This document shows, piece by piece, positions 44,750-54,118 of a DNA stretch of 64,000 nucleotides. Source of the DNA: Herminiimonas contaminans (GTDB lineage Bacteria > Pseudomonadota > Gammaproteobacteria > Burkholderiales > Burkholderiaceae_D); assembly GCF_015645465.1 (NCBI RefSeq), contig NZ_JADOEL010000012.1:62001-126000 (forward strand), in the 5' to 3' direction. The notes under the pieces were generated by a model. The model was given only the letters and a program-made list of their open reading frames with translations, was not told the origin of the DNA and did no database searches. Positions within the stretch are counted from its first letter, which is position 1; every line of letters starts with the position of its first letter. A program made the position numbers and the translations under genes.

Positions 44750-45811
44750 TTAACCCAGCGCAGGATAATCGGTATAGCCTTCAGCGTTACCGCTGTAGAA
44801 GGTTTCCGGACGCGGCGCATTCAAAGGCGCATCGTCTTTCAGACGACGTGGCAGATCAGGATTCGAGATAAACAGTTTACCGAATGCGACGGCATCGGCT
44901 TCGCCGGTGGCGATAACGTTCTCGGCGATTTCCTTAGTCATCTTTTCATTCGCGATATACACACCACCGAATGCCTTCTTCAGCTGCGGGCCGAGGCGGT
45001 TTTCGCCCAGCGATTCACGCGCGCAAATGAATGCGATACCGCGTTTGCCCACTTCGGCAGCAACATAACCGAAGGTAGCCGCCGGATCAGAGTCGTGCAG
45101 ATCGTGCGAATCACCGCGTGGTGCCAGGTGCAAACCTACGCGTCCTGCGCCCCATACTTCGATACATGCATCGGTTACTTCCAGCATCAGGCGTGCACGG
45201 TTTTCTATCGAGCCACCGTAGATATCGGTACGCTGATTGGTGCTGCTTTGCAGGAACTGATCCAGCAGGTAGCCGTTGGCACCATGCACTTCGACACCAT
45301 CAAAACCGGCACGCTTGGCATTCTCTGCACCTTTGCGATAAGCGGCAACGATGCCAGGGATTTCATCGAGCTCCAGCGCACGTGGCGTGACATATTCAAC
45401 TTGTGGGCGCACGATGCTGACGTGACCGGCAGGCTTGATCGCGCTAGGTGCGACCGGCAAATCACCGTTCAGGAACATAGGATGCGAAATACGACCAACG
45501 TGCCACAGCTGCAGCGAAATCAGGCCACCTGCCTTATGCACCGCATCGGTCACTTTCTTCCAGCCCGCAACCTGTTCATCCGACCAGATGCCCGGTGTAT
45601 CCGCATAGCCCACGCCTTGTGGCGTCACCGCAGTCGCTTCGGTCAGGATCAGGCCTGCCGATGCACGCTGCGCATAGTATTCGACCATCAGGTCATTCGG
45701 TACACGGCCGCCGCCAATAGCGCGCGAGCGTGTCAGTGGCGCCATGATGACGCGGTTAGCGAGAGTCAGGTCACCGACTTTGATAGGAGTAAATAAATGG
45801 CTAGTCATCAT
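44750..45811 (-). CDS. nemA: alkene reductase, old yellow enzyme family (NemA type, module 2)
   Basis: This 353-residue FMN-dependent ene-reductase is of the classical OYE/NemA class: VGDLTLANRVIMAPLTRSRA at the start, SLQLWHVGRISHP, the FMN/substrate stretch FDGVEVHGANGYLLDQFLQSSTNQRTDIYGGSIENRARL, and GEADAVAFGKLFISNPDLP at the phosphate site. Such enzymes reduce N-ethylmaleimide, nitrate esters and quinones. It follows the MFS gene by 24 bp on the same strand and is the third gene of the ArsR-MFS-OYE operon. The first two codons are both ATG. Confidence 0.92.
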   Translation of the reverse strand: MMTSHLFTPIKVGDLTLANRVIMAPLTRSRAIGGGRVPNDLMVEYYAQRASAGLILTEATAVTPQGVGYADTPGIWSDEQVAGWKKVTDAVHKAGGLISLQLWHVGRISHPMFLNGDLPVAPSAIKPAGHVSIVRPQVEYVTPRALELDEIPGIVAAYRKGAENAKRAGFDGVEVHGANGYLLDQFLQSSTNQRTDIYGGSIENRARLMLEVTDACIEVWGAGRVGLHLAPRGDSHDLHDSDPAATFGYVAAEVGKRGIAFICARESLGENRLGPQLKKAFGGVYIANEKMTKEIAENVIATGEADAVAFGKLFISNPDLPRRLKDDAPLNAPRPETFYSGNAEGYTDYPALG

Positions 45812-45835
45812 ATTCTTTCAAAAAATTATTCAGGA

Positions 45836-47008
45836 TTAAGCTACTGCAACAGCAGGTGCTGTCGCTTCATCACCGGCCAGGCGCATCGATACGCGCATTG
45901 CCAACACTGCGGTCAGCGCAAGTACGCCTGCGGCCAACGGTACTGCCTGCAAACCAAAACCAGCACTGATCACGGAGCCACCGACCCACGCGCCCAGCGC
46001 ATTACCAACATTGAACGCGCCGATATTCAGCGTCGCCACCAGATTCGGTGCTGCCTTGCCAAAGATCATCACGTTGACCTGCAAACCTGGAACCGCGGCG
46101 AATGACACCATGGCCCACAGGAATAAATTGATCTCTACAGAAATTAAATCAGGACTGGTCCAGCGCACGATGGAGCTGACTACTGCCAGCGCCAGGAAAA
46201 TGCCGGTCAGGGCCGTACCCAGACGCCAGTCGGCGAGACGACCACCGATGTAGTTACCGACCGTCAGGCCGACGCCAATCAGAAACAGCGTCCAGGTCAC
46301 ACCGCGCGGCGACAGATGGGTAACGTCTTCCAGCAAAGGTGCGACATATGTAAACAGCGCAAAGGTTGCAGCAGAAAACAGCATGGTGGTTGCCAATGCA
46401 GCCCACAAACCGGCATTGCGCAATTGACCGATCTCGGCGCGCAGGTCAGTTTTTTCTTCATGACGGTTCACCGGCATCACGCGCCACAAACCGATCAGCG
46501 ACAGCACGCCGAGTATGGCCACGGCCCAGAACGGCATTTGCCAGCCAGCGACTTGACCCAGTGCTGTACCCAAAGGTACGCCCAGTACGTTCGCCAGCGT
46601 CAGGCCTGTAAACATCAATGCAACTGCGGAAGCCTTGCGGTTTTCCGGTACCAGGCTGGCAGCGACGATGGAGCCTATGCCAAAGAAAGCGCCATGACAC
46701 AGCGCAGTGATAATGCGCGCCACCATCAGGAAGTTGTAATTGGTTGCAACCGCACACAAGACATTGCCAACGATGAAGATACCCATCAATAAGAGCAAGG
46801 CACGTTTGCGCGGCAACGAGGCTGTGGCCACTGCCATGATGGGTGCGCCTATCGCGACACCCAGGGCATAACCGCTGATCAACCAGCCGGCGCTGGGTAT
46901 CGACACCGACAAGCTACGCGCCACATCAGGCAGCAAGCCCATGATGACGAACTCGGTGGTACCGATGGCAAAGGCGCTAAGCGCCAGGATGACTAAAGCT
47001 AAGGGCAT
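45836..47008 (-). CDS. DHA1-type MFS exporter (AraJ/YdhP-like, module 2)
   Basis: This 390-residue protein has 12 membrane helices. It starts PLALVILALSAFAIGTTEFVIMGLLPDVARSL, the hallmark of the AraJ/YdhP/NepI group, with the MFS motif GRRADWRLGTAL-like segment (GGRLADWRLG) between helices 8 and 9. It exports unknown small molecules. It lies between an ArsR regulator (22-bp gap) and an ene-reductase on the same strand, which suggests one electrophile-response operon. Confidence 0.9.
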   Translation of the reverse strand: MPLALVILALSAFAIGTTEFVIMGLLPDVARSLSVSIPSAGWLISGYALGVAIGAPIMAVATASLPRKRALLLLMGIFIVGNVLCAVATNYNFLMVARIITALCHGAFFGIGSIVAASLVPENRKASAVALMFTGLTLANVLGVPLGTALGQVAGWQMPFWAVAILGVLSLIGLWRVMPVNRHEEKTDLRAEIGQLRNAGLWAALATTMLFSAATFALFTYVAPLLEDVTHLSPRGVTWTLFLIGVGLTVGNYIGGRLADWRLGTALTGIFLALAVVSSIVRWTSPDLISVEINLFLWAMVSFAAVPGLQVNVMIFGKAAPNLVATLNIGAFNVGNALGAWVGGSVISAGFGLQAVPLAAGVLALTAVLAMRVSMRLAGDEATAPAVAVA

Positions 47009-47029
47009 ACAGTCTTTCTGAATATGGGA

Positions 47030-47326
47030 TTACAAATCGCCGTGTATCGAATCCAGAAAGGCCTGGATCGTGGCTTCATTGCGTTTGAAGAACACCCATT
47101 GACCGACACGACGCGGAGTAATCAACTCCGCCGCCTGCAAGGTCGCCAAGTGGGCGGAAATGGTGGATTGCGACAAGCCACTACGCTTGTCGATCATGCC
47201 GCAGCAAACACCGAAATCCAGCGGGTGCTCCTGCTCTGCGAAATACTCTTCAGGCGATTTCAGCCAGTGCAGGATTTGCCTGCGTACCGGGTTAGCCAGC
47301 GCTTTGTGTATAGCATCTATGTCCAT
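47030..47326 (-). CDS. ArsR-family transcriptional repressor (module 2)
   Basis: This 98-residue winged-helix protein reads IHKALANPVRRQILHWLKSPEEYF and then SGLSQSTISAHLATLQAAELITPRRVGQWVFFKRNE, the HTH and wing. Two neighbouring cysteines in FGVCCGMIDKRSGL lie just before the recognition helix and could sense thiol-reactive compounds or metals. It heads the ArsR-MFS-OYE operon. A palindrome at 47405-47424 is its probable operator. Confidence 0.9.
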   Translation of the reverse strand: MDIDAIHKALANPVRRQILHWLKSPEEYFAEQEHPLDFGVCCGMIDKRSGLSQSTISAHLATLQAAELITPRRVGQWVFFKRNEATIQAFLDSIHGDL

Positions 47327-47404
47327 GATGGTGATCCTTCCAAATGTCTCTGTTCATTACTTTTCGTTAAAAGGCGAAACAAATATCGCCTTCATCAGAA
47401 TTTA

Positions 47405-47424
47405 ATATCGTAATTTTACGATAT
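47405..47424. promoter_or_regulatory. probable ArsR operator, ATATCGTA-N4-TACGATAT
   Basis: This is a perfect 8-bp inverted repeat with a 4-bp spacer, 79 bp upstream of the ArsR start. The core TCGTA-N4-TACGA also occurs at the module 1 operator (1691-1706). Confidence 0.65.
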
Positions 47425-47673
47425 ATAAAAAATGTTTGCTGGCAGCGGCCATTTTTTCCGCTGGTGCCTCTCAAGAATCTCGGGACTTCAGCTCATGGCG
47501 CAGTAGTTAACAGCCGTGGATAGCCTTGTTAACACCTGATTCCTTGTCATAAGCCTGTCATGCTCCGGTGCAACAATGCCGTACGGAAACACATCCAAGC
47601 AAGTCCAAACGGCTCTTACACCAGGCGCTCCGCCTGCGGCACTTGCCCACCATCCAATGGAAGACCTTCTGCC

Positions 47674-50094
47674 ATGACCATACGCCTGCGTATCACCCTA
47701 CTCGTCATACTGACCTTCATCGCCATCTCCCTGATTGGCGGCTACGCGGTATTCCAGTCACGCGGCAGCGCGGTCGAAGTAAAAACCGTTACCGAAGGCG
47801 TGGTGCCAAGCACCCTCGCCTCATCCGATCTGGTGGCCCAGCTGAAAGAAGTCCAGCTCTCGGCGATGGCCATCGTGTCCGAGCCGGATCAACAGATCGC
47901 CATACAGAACAATGAAAAATTGGTAGGCAAGAAAGCCATCCTCGAAAAAGCACTCGACAAGCAACTGGCGCAAGTCGACAGCCAGGCACAGCGCGGTCTG
48001 GTCGAGCAGGCGAAAGAAAGCCTGGTCAACTACTTCGATGCGATAGACAGCACCATGCAGCTGAAGCTGGCAGGCAAGGAAGAAATCGCCAAGGCCTCAT
48101 TGTTCGGCAACGTCGTACAGTTCCAGCAAGAACTCGAACAAATCATCGACACCCTGCGCATCGAGAAAAACCGCAGCAAGGACGTCGCGATTGCCGCCTT
48201 GAACGCGAACCTGGCAACCACCACTACTGCGATTACGGTCGTCACCATCCTCGCCGTGATCTTCCTGGCGACTATCGGTTTCCTGCTGTATCGCCAGATC
48301 ACCGGCCCGATCAGCCGCATGCAAAAGATGATGAGCGAAATCGCAGCCAGCCAGGATTTCACCCGTCGCGTCCCTATCGATCGCATGGATGAAGTCGGTC
48401 ACTCGATCAAAGCCTTTAACGGCATGCTGGAAAAAATTGAAGAAGCATCAGCGCTGGTACGCCAGAAGACAGCCGATATCCAGACCATGCTGCAAAACAT
48501 CCCGCAAGGCATCCTGACCATCGTCGACGGCAACAAAATCCATCCGGAGTACTCGGCCTATCTGGAAACCGTGTTCGAAACCAAAGACATCGTCGGTCGC
48601 AACATCATGGACTTTGTGTTTGCTGATACCAATCTCGGCACTGATGCACTGGCGCAGATGGAAGCTATCGGTGGTGCCTGCATAGGTGAAGACTTAATGA
48701 ACTTCGAGTTCAACCAGCACCTGATGGTTGGTGAAATCGAAAAACGCATGGCCGATGGCCGCGTCAAGGTACTGGACCTGAGCTGGTCGCCTATCATTGA
48801 TGAAAACGACATAATCGTGCGCCTGATGCTGTGCGTACGCGACGTGACTGAACTGCGCCAACTGGCAGCAGAAGCCAACGAACAAAAACGCGAACTCGAA
48901 ATCATTGGTGAAATCCTCGCGGTCAGCCAGGATAAATTTCATGACTTCATCATCAGCTCGCTGAAATTCATCGATGAAAACGAGCTGATCATCCGGCACA
49001 GCACCGACACCGGCGAATTTACCATCGCCAAATTATTCCGCAATATGCACACCATCAAGGGCAATGGCCGCACCTACGGTTTGCTGCACCTGGCCGACAT
49101 CGTCCACGAAGCGGAGCAGCACTACGACGAATTGCGCAAACCGGACAGCGGCCGTGTATGGAACCAGGAATTGTTGCTGGATGAGCTGGCCGGTGTACGC
49201 GCTGCGATTGAACGCTATGCGCGCATCAATGAAGTCAGCCTGAGCCGTCAAGGCCCGGGCCGCGGCGGCAAGATCGACAGCTATCTGATGATAGATAAAA
49301 AACACATCCAGGAAAGCCTGCATCGCCTGGAAAACGTCAACACTGCAAATCTGCATGAACTGGTAGCTGTCCGTAATGCAGTACGTCGCACGCTGCGCCT
49401 GCTCGGCACCGAGCGCCTGGATGAAGCACTGTCCGGCGTGATCGCTTCGATGCCAGCGCTGGCAGAAGAGCTGGGTAAGCAAGCACCTGTCATCGAGATC
49501 AAGGATGGCGGTTACGTCGTGCATAACCAGATCAGCGCCCTGCTCAAGGATGTCTTTATGCACCTGATCCGCAACGCGATGGATCACGGCATAGAAACAC
49601 CGGAAGTACGCGTCGCAAACGGCAAGCCAGAAGCCGGCAAGATCAGCCTGCTCATGGGCATGGATGAACACATGCTGAACATCAGCCTGCGTGACGATGG
49701 TCGCGGCCTGGCATTGAAACGCATACGCCAGATCGCACAGCAAAAAGGTTTGCATGAAGCACCGGAACAACTGGATGACCTGGCTGCGGCACAACTGATC
49801 CTGCAGGCAGGCTTCTCCACCGCAGACAAAGTCAGCGAAGTGTCCGGTCGTGGCGTCGGCATGGATGCGGTGCTGGCCTTCGTCAGCCGTGAAGGTGGCA
49901 CGATAGCTATCCAGTTTGACGATGATGCAGTCGGCGCCGACTTCCGTCAGTTCCACCTCACTGTGGCCCTGCCCGCTGCGTTTGGCGTCAAGGCCGATGA
50001 AGCTGATGACAACTTGTTGCACGAGTTGTTGCAAACGCCTTTGTCCGAACACAGCAGCAACAAGGATGTGCAAGACGATAGCCGCGTTGCTTAA
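47674..50094 (+). CDS. membrane CheA-like kinase: HAMP-PAS-Hpt-ATPase
   Basis: This 806-residue protein has an N-terminal membrane helix (about 8-28), a four-helix-bundle periplasmic region, a second membrane helix (about 185-208), HAMP (about 205-260, [12 protein letters not shown]), a PAS-like domain (about 270-400), a coiled linker, an Hpt domain with H459 in [12 protein letters not shown] and a CheA-type ATPase domain (N-box [12 protein letters not shown]1 [12 protein letters not shown]2 GRGVGMDAV). It has no CheA P3 dimerisation, CheW-like P5 or receiver domain. The ATG at 47674 starts the membrane protein proper; the frame is open 38 codons upstream. It begins the chemosensory-like operon. 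Confidence 0.88.
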   Translation: MTIRLRITLLVILTFIAISLIGGYAVFQSRGSAVEVKTVTEGVVPSTLASSDLVAQLKEVQLSAMAIVSEPDQQIAIQNNEKLVGKKAILEKALDKQLAQVDSQAQRGLVEQAKESLVNYFDAIDSTMQLKLAGKEEIAKASLFGNVVQFQQELEQIIDTLRIEKNRSKDVAIAALNANLATTTTAITVVTILAVIFLATIGFLLYRQITGPISRMQKMMSEIAASQDFTRRVPIDRMDEVGHSIKAFNGMLEKIEEASALVRQKTADIQTMLQNIPQGILTIVDGNKIHPEYSAYLETVFETKDIVGRNIMDFVFADTNLGTDALAQMEAIGGACIGEDLMNFEFNQHLMVGEIEKRMADGRVKVLDLSWSPIIDENDIIVRLMLCVRDVTELRQLAAEANEQKRELEIIGEILAVSQDKFHDFIISSLKFIDENELIIRHSTDTGEFTIAKLFRNMHTIKGNGRTYGLLHLADIVHEAEQHYDELRKPDSGRVWNQELLLDELAGVRAAIERYARINEVSLSRQGPGRGGKIDSYLMIDKKHIQESLHRLENVNTANLHELVAVRNAVRRTLRLLGTERLDEALSGVIASMPALAEELGKQAPVIEIKDGGYVVHNQISALLKDVFMHLIRNAMDHGIETPEVRVANGKPEAGKISLLMGMDEHMLNISLRDDGRGLALKRIRQIAQQKGLHEAPEQLDDLAAAQLILQAGFSTADKVSEVSGRGVGMDAVLAFVSREGGTIAIQFDDDAVGADFRQFHLTVALPAAFGVKADEADDNLLHELLQTPLSEHSSNKDVQDDSRVA

Positions 50095-50138
50095 GCAGCG
50101 TCATCACATGCACTACTGAAACGAGAATCACATTCATC

Positions 50139-50858
50139 ATGCTTAACTCTATTATTTTCTTCGTCGTCGGCTTCCTGCTCTGTGGCCTGTTGCAGCAATG
50201 GCGTATCCGCAAGCTGCAACAACGCCTGAGCGGCATGGTCGACATCGCACAAGCGCAAGCGCTGGAACAGGATTTGCAAAACGTCATGCGCGACATGCAG
50301 CAAAAGATGGAACAGCATGAGCAATTGCTGGAACAGGAAAAACTGGTGAACCAGGAACAACTGTCACAGCTGCAAGAGGAGCATGAGCAACTGATACAAA
50401 GTCTGTCCGAGCGTAACGCTGACAGCAATGCAGTCGCGGTAGAGAATTGCGAACGCGCTGCCGATACCATTGCCCGTCTAATGGGTCTGATCAAAACCTT
50501 TGAACGCTGGCACGACGACATGGGCGTGTTGATCAAGCACAACCGTGAAATGCGCGTGAAGAACGACGAGTTCGCCCTCATCGTGAATCAGGTCATCATC
50601 GTTGCGCTGAATGCATCGATAGAAGCAGCACGGGCCGGTGAATATGGCCGCGGCTTCGCGGTGGTCGCCGCTGAAGTACGTTCACTGGCACAACGCGCAG
50701 AGAAACTCTCGAAAAGCTATCGCAGCAATCTGCACGAAAGCGACCTCATCACCACCACTACCTTCCAGGACCTGCAGGCAGGCGGCAAGATGATTGTCGG
50801 TGCCGTCATCGGCCTCAACCTCGTCAACGACAAAACCAAAGAAGCACTCACCGTTTAA
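50139..50858 (+). CDS. mini methyl-accepting-like signalling protein
   Basis: This 239-residue protein has one N-terminal membrane helix (about 3-22), then a long Gln/Glu-rich coiled coil (30-100) and a short receptor signalling hairpin, [37 protein letters not shown] (about 150-185). It keeps the receptor-tip residues EAARAGE but lacks any sensory domain, HAMP and the full methylation helices, so it is far shorter than a normal chemoreceptor (about 500 residues). The tip of known receptors contacts CheA and CheW. Here the partner may be the kinase encoded 44 bp upstream. The ribosome site is weak. Confidence 0.83.
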   Translation: MLNSIIFFVVGFLLCGLLQQWRIRKLQQRLSGMVDIAQAQALEQDLQNVMRDMQQKMEQHEQLLEQEKLVNQEQLSQLQEEHEQLIQSLSERNADSNAVAVENCERAADTIARLMGLIKTFERWHDDMGVLIKHNREMRVKNDEFALIVNQVIIVALNASIEAARAGEYGRGFAVVAAEVRSLAQRAEKLSKSYRSNLHESDLITTTTFQDLQAGGKMIVGAVIGLNLVNDKTKEALTV

Positions 50859-50863
50859 GCATC

Positions 50864-51415
50864 ATGATCAGCCCACACGCCCAGGAAGGCTTCGACCTCC
50901 TCCTCATACGCTCACTGAAAGCCAGCCTGCCGTCGGCGCTGCAGCGTAGTGACATCGGCATCACTTCCGATGTCACCAGCCTGATCGAACAGGAAGCGGT
51001 CGTCCTTACCGTTTCTTCCTATTTGTTCCGCCTGATGGTGATGATCCACTTCAAGCAGGATGCACAAACCAGATCCTATATGGCTGGCCTGCATGAAACG
51101 TCGGAAACAGGTGACGACAAACAAGCCTTCCATGACGCGATAGCGGAGTACGGCAATTTGTTCTGCGGCATCCTGAATCGTGAACTCGGCAGCTACTTCC
51201 CGCACATCGGCATGTCCACGCCCAACTTCCTCGATGGTCACTGCCTGTCCTATATAGAGATGCTCAATTGCAGCCACATCCAGCACTTCGCGGTGGATGT
51301 CGATGGCAGCCCTTTGTTCCACGTCAGCCTGTGCGTCAGTGCTTATGACGATATCGATTTTGAAGTAGCAGAAGATGAAGCAAGCGCCAGCACCGGCGAA
51401 CTTGAACTGTTTTAA
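50864..51415 (+). CDS. CheX-like phosphatase
   Basis: This 183-residue protein resembles the CheC/CheX/FliY family. The helix AIAEYGNLFCGILNRELG carries the E95-x2-N98 pair that performs CheY-P dephosphorylation in CheX. It is followed by GMSTPNFLDGHCLSY, the usual strand after the helix, and ends with an acidic tail. Family identification rests on motif and context, not full alignment. It starts 5 bp after the mini-receptor gene and lies 35 bp before the CheY gene, so it is likely the phosphatase of this pathway. Confidence 0.75.
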   Translation: MISPHAQEGFDLLLIRSLKASLPSALQRSDIGITSDVTSLIEQEAVVLTVSSYLFRLMVMIHFKQDAQTRSYMAGLHETSETGDDKQAFHDAIAEYGNLFCGILNRELGSYFPHIGMSTPNFLDGHCLSYIEMLNCSHIQHFAVDVDGSPLFHVSLCVSAYDDIDFEVAEDEASASTGELELF

Positions 51416-51450
51416 ACCAATTATTTTAGAAATTACTTGAGAAGAAAAAC

Positions 51451-51816
51451 ATGGCAAAAATACTGGTAGTCGATGATTCCGCCACCGTCCGTAATGAAGT
51501 CGGTGATTACCTGAAGAAAAATGATCTGGATGTGGTGCTGGCAGTCGACGGCCGCGACGGCCTTGCCAAGATGAAAAGCGACAGCTCCATCAAGCTGGTG
51601 ATTTCAGACGTGAACATGCCGAATATGGATGGCCTGACCATGGCGGAAAAAATCCGCAGCGAACTCGGCAACAGCAGCGTCAATATCATCATGCTGACCA
51701 CCGAAAACTCGCCGATGATGAAAGAACGCGGCAAGGCTGCCGGTATCAAGGGCTGGATCGTCAAACCATTCAAAGGCGATGCCGTACTCGCAACCTTCAA
51801 AAAACTGGTGGCCTGA
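51451..51816 (+). CDS. CheY-like single-domain response regulator
   Basis: This 121-residue receiver has the acidic pair D8/D9 (VVDDSATVR), phosphoacceptor D53 in VISDVNMPNMDG, the switch Thr in MLTTEN and the Lys in IVKPF. There is no output domain. It closes the four-gene operon and probably takes phosphoryl groups from H459 of the kinase. Its target could be the flagellar motor, type IV pili or another protein. GAGAAG precedes the ATG. Confidence 0.93.
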   Translation: MAKILVVDDSATVRNEVGDYLKKNDLDVVLAVDGRDGLAKMKSDSSIKLVISDVNMPNMDGLTMAEKIRSELGNSSVNIIMLTTENSPMMKERGKAAGIKGWIVKPFKGDAVLATFKKLVA

Positions 51817-51833
51817 TAGTTTTATCGAATCTG

Positions 51834-53045
51834 CTAGTTGTAGATGGGCAGCGCCAGGAATAGTTTGATCACCAGCGCATTCGCGATGTCGATAAAGAAT
51901 GCGCTGACCATGGGCACCACCAGAAAAGCCACATGTGACGGCCCGAAGCGCTCAGTCACCGCCTGCATATTCGCAATCGCAGTCGGTGTAGCGCCCAGGC
52001 CAAAGCCGCAATGCCCCGCCGCCAACACCGCAGCATCATAGTTGGAACCCATCACCTTGAAAGTGACGAACGCGGCATAAGCCGCCATCGCTACTGCCTG
52101 CACTGCCAGTATCAGCAAGACCGGCAAAGCCAGCGTCGCCAGATCCCACAAGCGCAAGCTCATCAAGGCCATGGCCAGGAATAGCGACAAGCTGACATTA
52201 CCCAGCAACTGGATCGCCCGTTCAAAAATCTTGTAGCCCACCAGTGCCGACAAACTATTGCTCAGCACCACACCGACGAACAGTACACAGACAAACGTCG
52301 GTAATTCAAATGCGGTGCCGTTCAATTGGCTCGCAAACATGGTGCCGACCGAAAGGCTGATCGCAATCAAGGCCAGCGCTTCTATGAACGCCTGCGGTGT
52401 AATCAATTGCACCGCCTTCGGCTGCTCGAAGCTCTGCAGTATCTGGTCCTCATCTTCCGGCTCGGTTGCAGTTGATTGCAACTTGAAGCGCCGCACCAGG
52501 AACCCCGCCACCGGGCCGCCGACCAGTCCACCCAGAACCAGACCAAAGGTGGCGCAGGCAATCGCAATCTCGGTCGCTGCTGCCAGGCCATGCCGCTCGG
52601 CAAACACCTTGCCCCAGGCCGCACCGGTACCATGACCACCAGACAGTGAAATTGACGCACCAAGCAAACCGATCAGCGGGTCCAGCCCCATCAGCTTGGC
52701 CATGCTGATGCCTATGATGTTTTGCGCGACCAGCAAACCGAGCACGACGAGCAGGAACAAGGCCAGCGTACGCCCGCCTGCTTTCAGGCTGGCAAGATTC
52801 GCATTCAAGCCTATGGTGGCAAAGAAGGTCAGCATTAGCGGCCCCTGCAGGCTGCCATCGAACTGTACCCGCATGTCGGATACGCCACGCAGCGCAAACA
52901 GGAGCAATGCAACCAGCAAACCACCGACTACCGGCTCGGGGATGCTATAGGTTTTGAGGAAGGAGGAAGACGCGACCAGCTTGCGTCCCAATAACAATAC
53001 CAGCGATGCTGCAACCAGCGTTTCCAGTACGTCCAGGCTAATCAT
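51834..53045 (-). CDS. gltS: sodium/glutamate symporter GltS
   Basis: This 403-residue protein has about 10-12 membrane segments with the GltS pattern: LDVLETLVAASLVLLLGRKLV at the start, YSIPEPVVGGLLVALLLF, ISLSGGHGTGAAWGKVF in the first reentrant loop and GHCGFGLGATPTAIANMQAV in the second, each with the glycine-rich motif of the family. It imports glutamate with sodium. It is convergent with the CheY gene and lies 54 bp downstream of, and on the same strand as, a LysR gene. Confidence 0.94.
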   Translation of the reverse strand: MISLDVLETLVAASLVLLLGRKLVASSSFLKTYSIPEPVVGGLLVALLLFALRGVSDMRVQFDGSLQGPLMLTFFATIGLNANLASLKAGGRTLALFLLVVLGLLVAQNIIGISMAKLMGLDPLIGLLGASISLSGGHGTGAAWGKVFAERHGLAAATEIAIACATFGLVLGGLVGGPVAGFLVRRFKLQSTATEPEDEDQILQSFEQPKAVQLITPQAFIEALALIAISLSVGTMFASQLNGTAFELPTFVCVLFVGVVLSNSLSALVGYKIFERAIQLLGNVSLSLFLAMALMSLRLWDLATLALPVLLILAVQAVAMAAYAAFVTFKVMGSNYDAAVLAAGHCGFGLGATPTAIANMQAVTERFGPSHVAFLVVPMVSAFFIDIANALVIKLFLALPIYN

Positions 53046-53099
53046 CTGCTTCCTTTCGATGGGTGGACCGACGATCAGAACACAAGCAATAGCCTCACA

Positions 53100-53996
53100 T
53101 TACAGCACTGCAATTTTTCCTTCAAGCTGCTTGGGTGTAACCGAAGCACGTAAAGCGTCGGCAAACGAGGTCAAGGCGGGCGTCCAGCCGGTACGCTCGG
53201 CAGCGACAAAATAGGTATCCACCACGCCCAGTCGCTGCGGCAGTTTCAGGCTGTAAATCGGAAAGCGGTGTTTATGTGCATCGAACACCACCTTGGGCAT
53301 CAGTGCATAGCCCATACCGGCACCGACACAACCGAGGATCGCATCAAGCGAACCGAAATCCACCATGCGCGAAGAAAACACCCCACTGTCAGCCAGCAGC
53401 ACATCGACGCGCTGACGATAACTGCACCCCTGGCCAAATACCAGGAATGTTGACGCCCGTAATGTATCGGCCGACGGCATGCTCTTCATCGGAGTAGCAG
53501 ACACCAGCACCAGCTCTTCACGATAGGCTTTGGACTGATACAGGCGCGGATTCTCCAGCTTGCCAGCGATGAAGACACAATCGAAGCGCCCTTCATTCAG
53601 ACCGGCCACCAGTTTGGCGGTCGGCCCGGTGGTGAGCTTCAGGTCAACTTCCGGATGGTCGGCGTGAAATTGCGTCAGCAATGGTGGCAGGCGCAGCGCA
53701 GTCGTCGTTTCCATCGCGCCTACCCGCAGGCTGCCACTGACATTTCCACCCTTGAACAAGGCCAGCGCTTCGTCATGCGCCTGCAACATGCGTTCAGCAT
53801 AAGCCATCAAGGTAAAGCCAGCCGAGCTCGGACGTGCGCGTACGCCGCGCTCTATCAGTTGCGCGCCGACTTCATCTTCCAGCTTCTTGATATGCGCGGT
53901 CACATTCGACTGCACCGTGTGATGACGCTCGGCAGCCGCGACAAAACTGCCGGTTTCAGCAACCGCCAGAAACAAACGTAGTGACTTCAGATCCAT
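53100..53996 (-). CDS. LysR-family transcriptional regulator
   Basis: This 298-residue regulator has an N-terminal winged helix (DLKSLRLFLAVAETGSFVAAAERHHTVQSNVTAHIKKLEDEVGAQLIERG) and a periplasmic-binding-like effector domain. GAGGTGG precedes the ATG. It sits between gltS (same strand) and a divergent MFS-GST pair. By the usual LysR layout it should regulate the divergent pair. Control of gltS by read-through is also possible. Confidence 0.92.
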   Translation of the reverse strand: MDLKSLRLFLAVAETGSFVAAAERHHTVQSNVTAHIKKLEDEVGAQLIERGVRARPSSAGFTLMAYAERMLQAHDEALALFKGGNVSGSLRVGAMETTTALRLPPLLTQFHADHPEVDLKLTTGPTAKLVAGLNEGRFDCVFIAGKLENPRLYQSKAYREELVLVSATPMKSMPSADTLRASTFLVFGQGCSYRQRVDVLLADSGVFSSRMVDFGSLDAILGCVGAGMGYALMPKVVFDAHKHRFPIYSLKLPQRLGVVDTYFVAAERTGWTPALTSFADALRASVTPKQLEGKIAVL

Positions 53997-54025
53997 GATT
54001 CCACCTCATGCTGCATCTCTAAACG

Positions 54026-54040
54026 TGATACAGCATATCA
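54026..54040. promoter_or_regulatory. candidate LysR-type box
   Basis: TGATA-N5-TATCA is a 15-bp symmetrical site midway between the divergent LysR gene (start 53996) and MFS gene (start 54119). ACTA-N8-TAGT follows at 54043-54058 and could be the second half of an activator site. Confidence 0.45.
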
Positions 54041-54118
54041 TTACTAATCGTTTGTAGTGTTAGCAGGCTCAGCCTATGATGTATCTACAAAACGCGTTCT
54101 TGTGCCACAGGAAACCAT

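Noticed and set aside
49033-50073. 346-codon minus-strand frame inside the CheA-like kinase
   Set aside because: It is a mirror of the kinase coding frame with no start context; the kinase motifs on the plus strand are clear.
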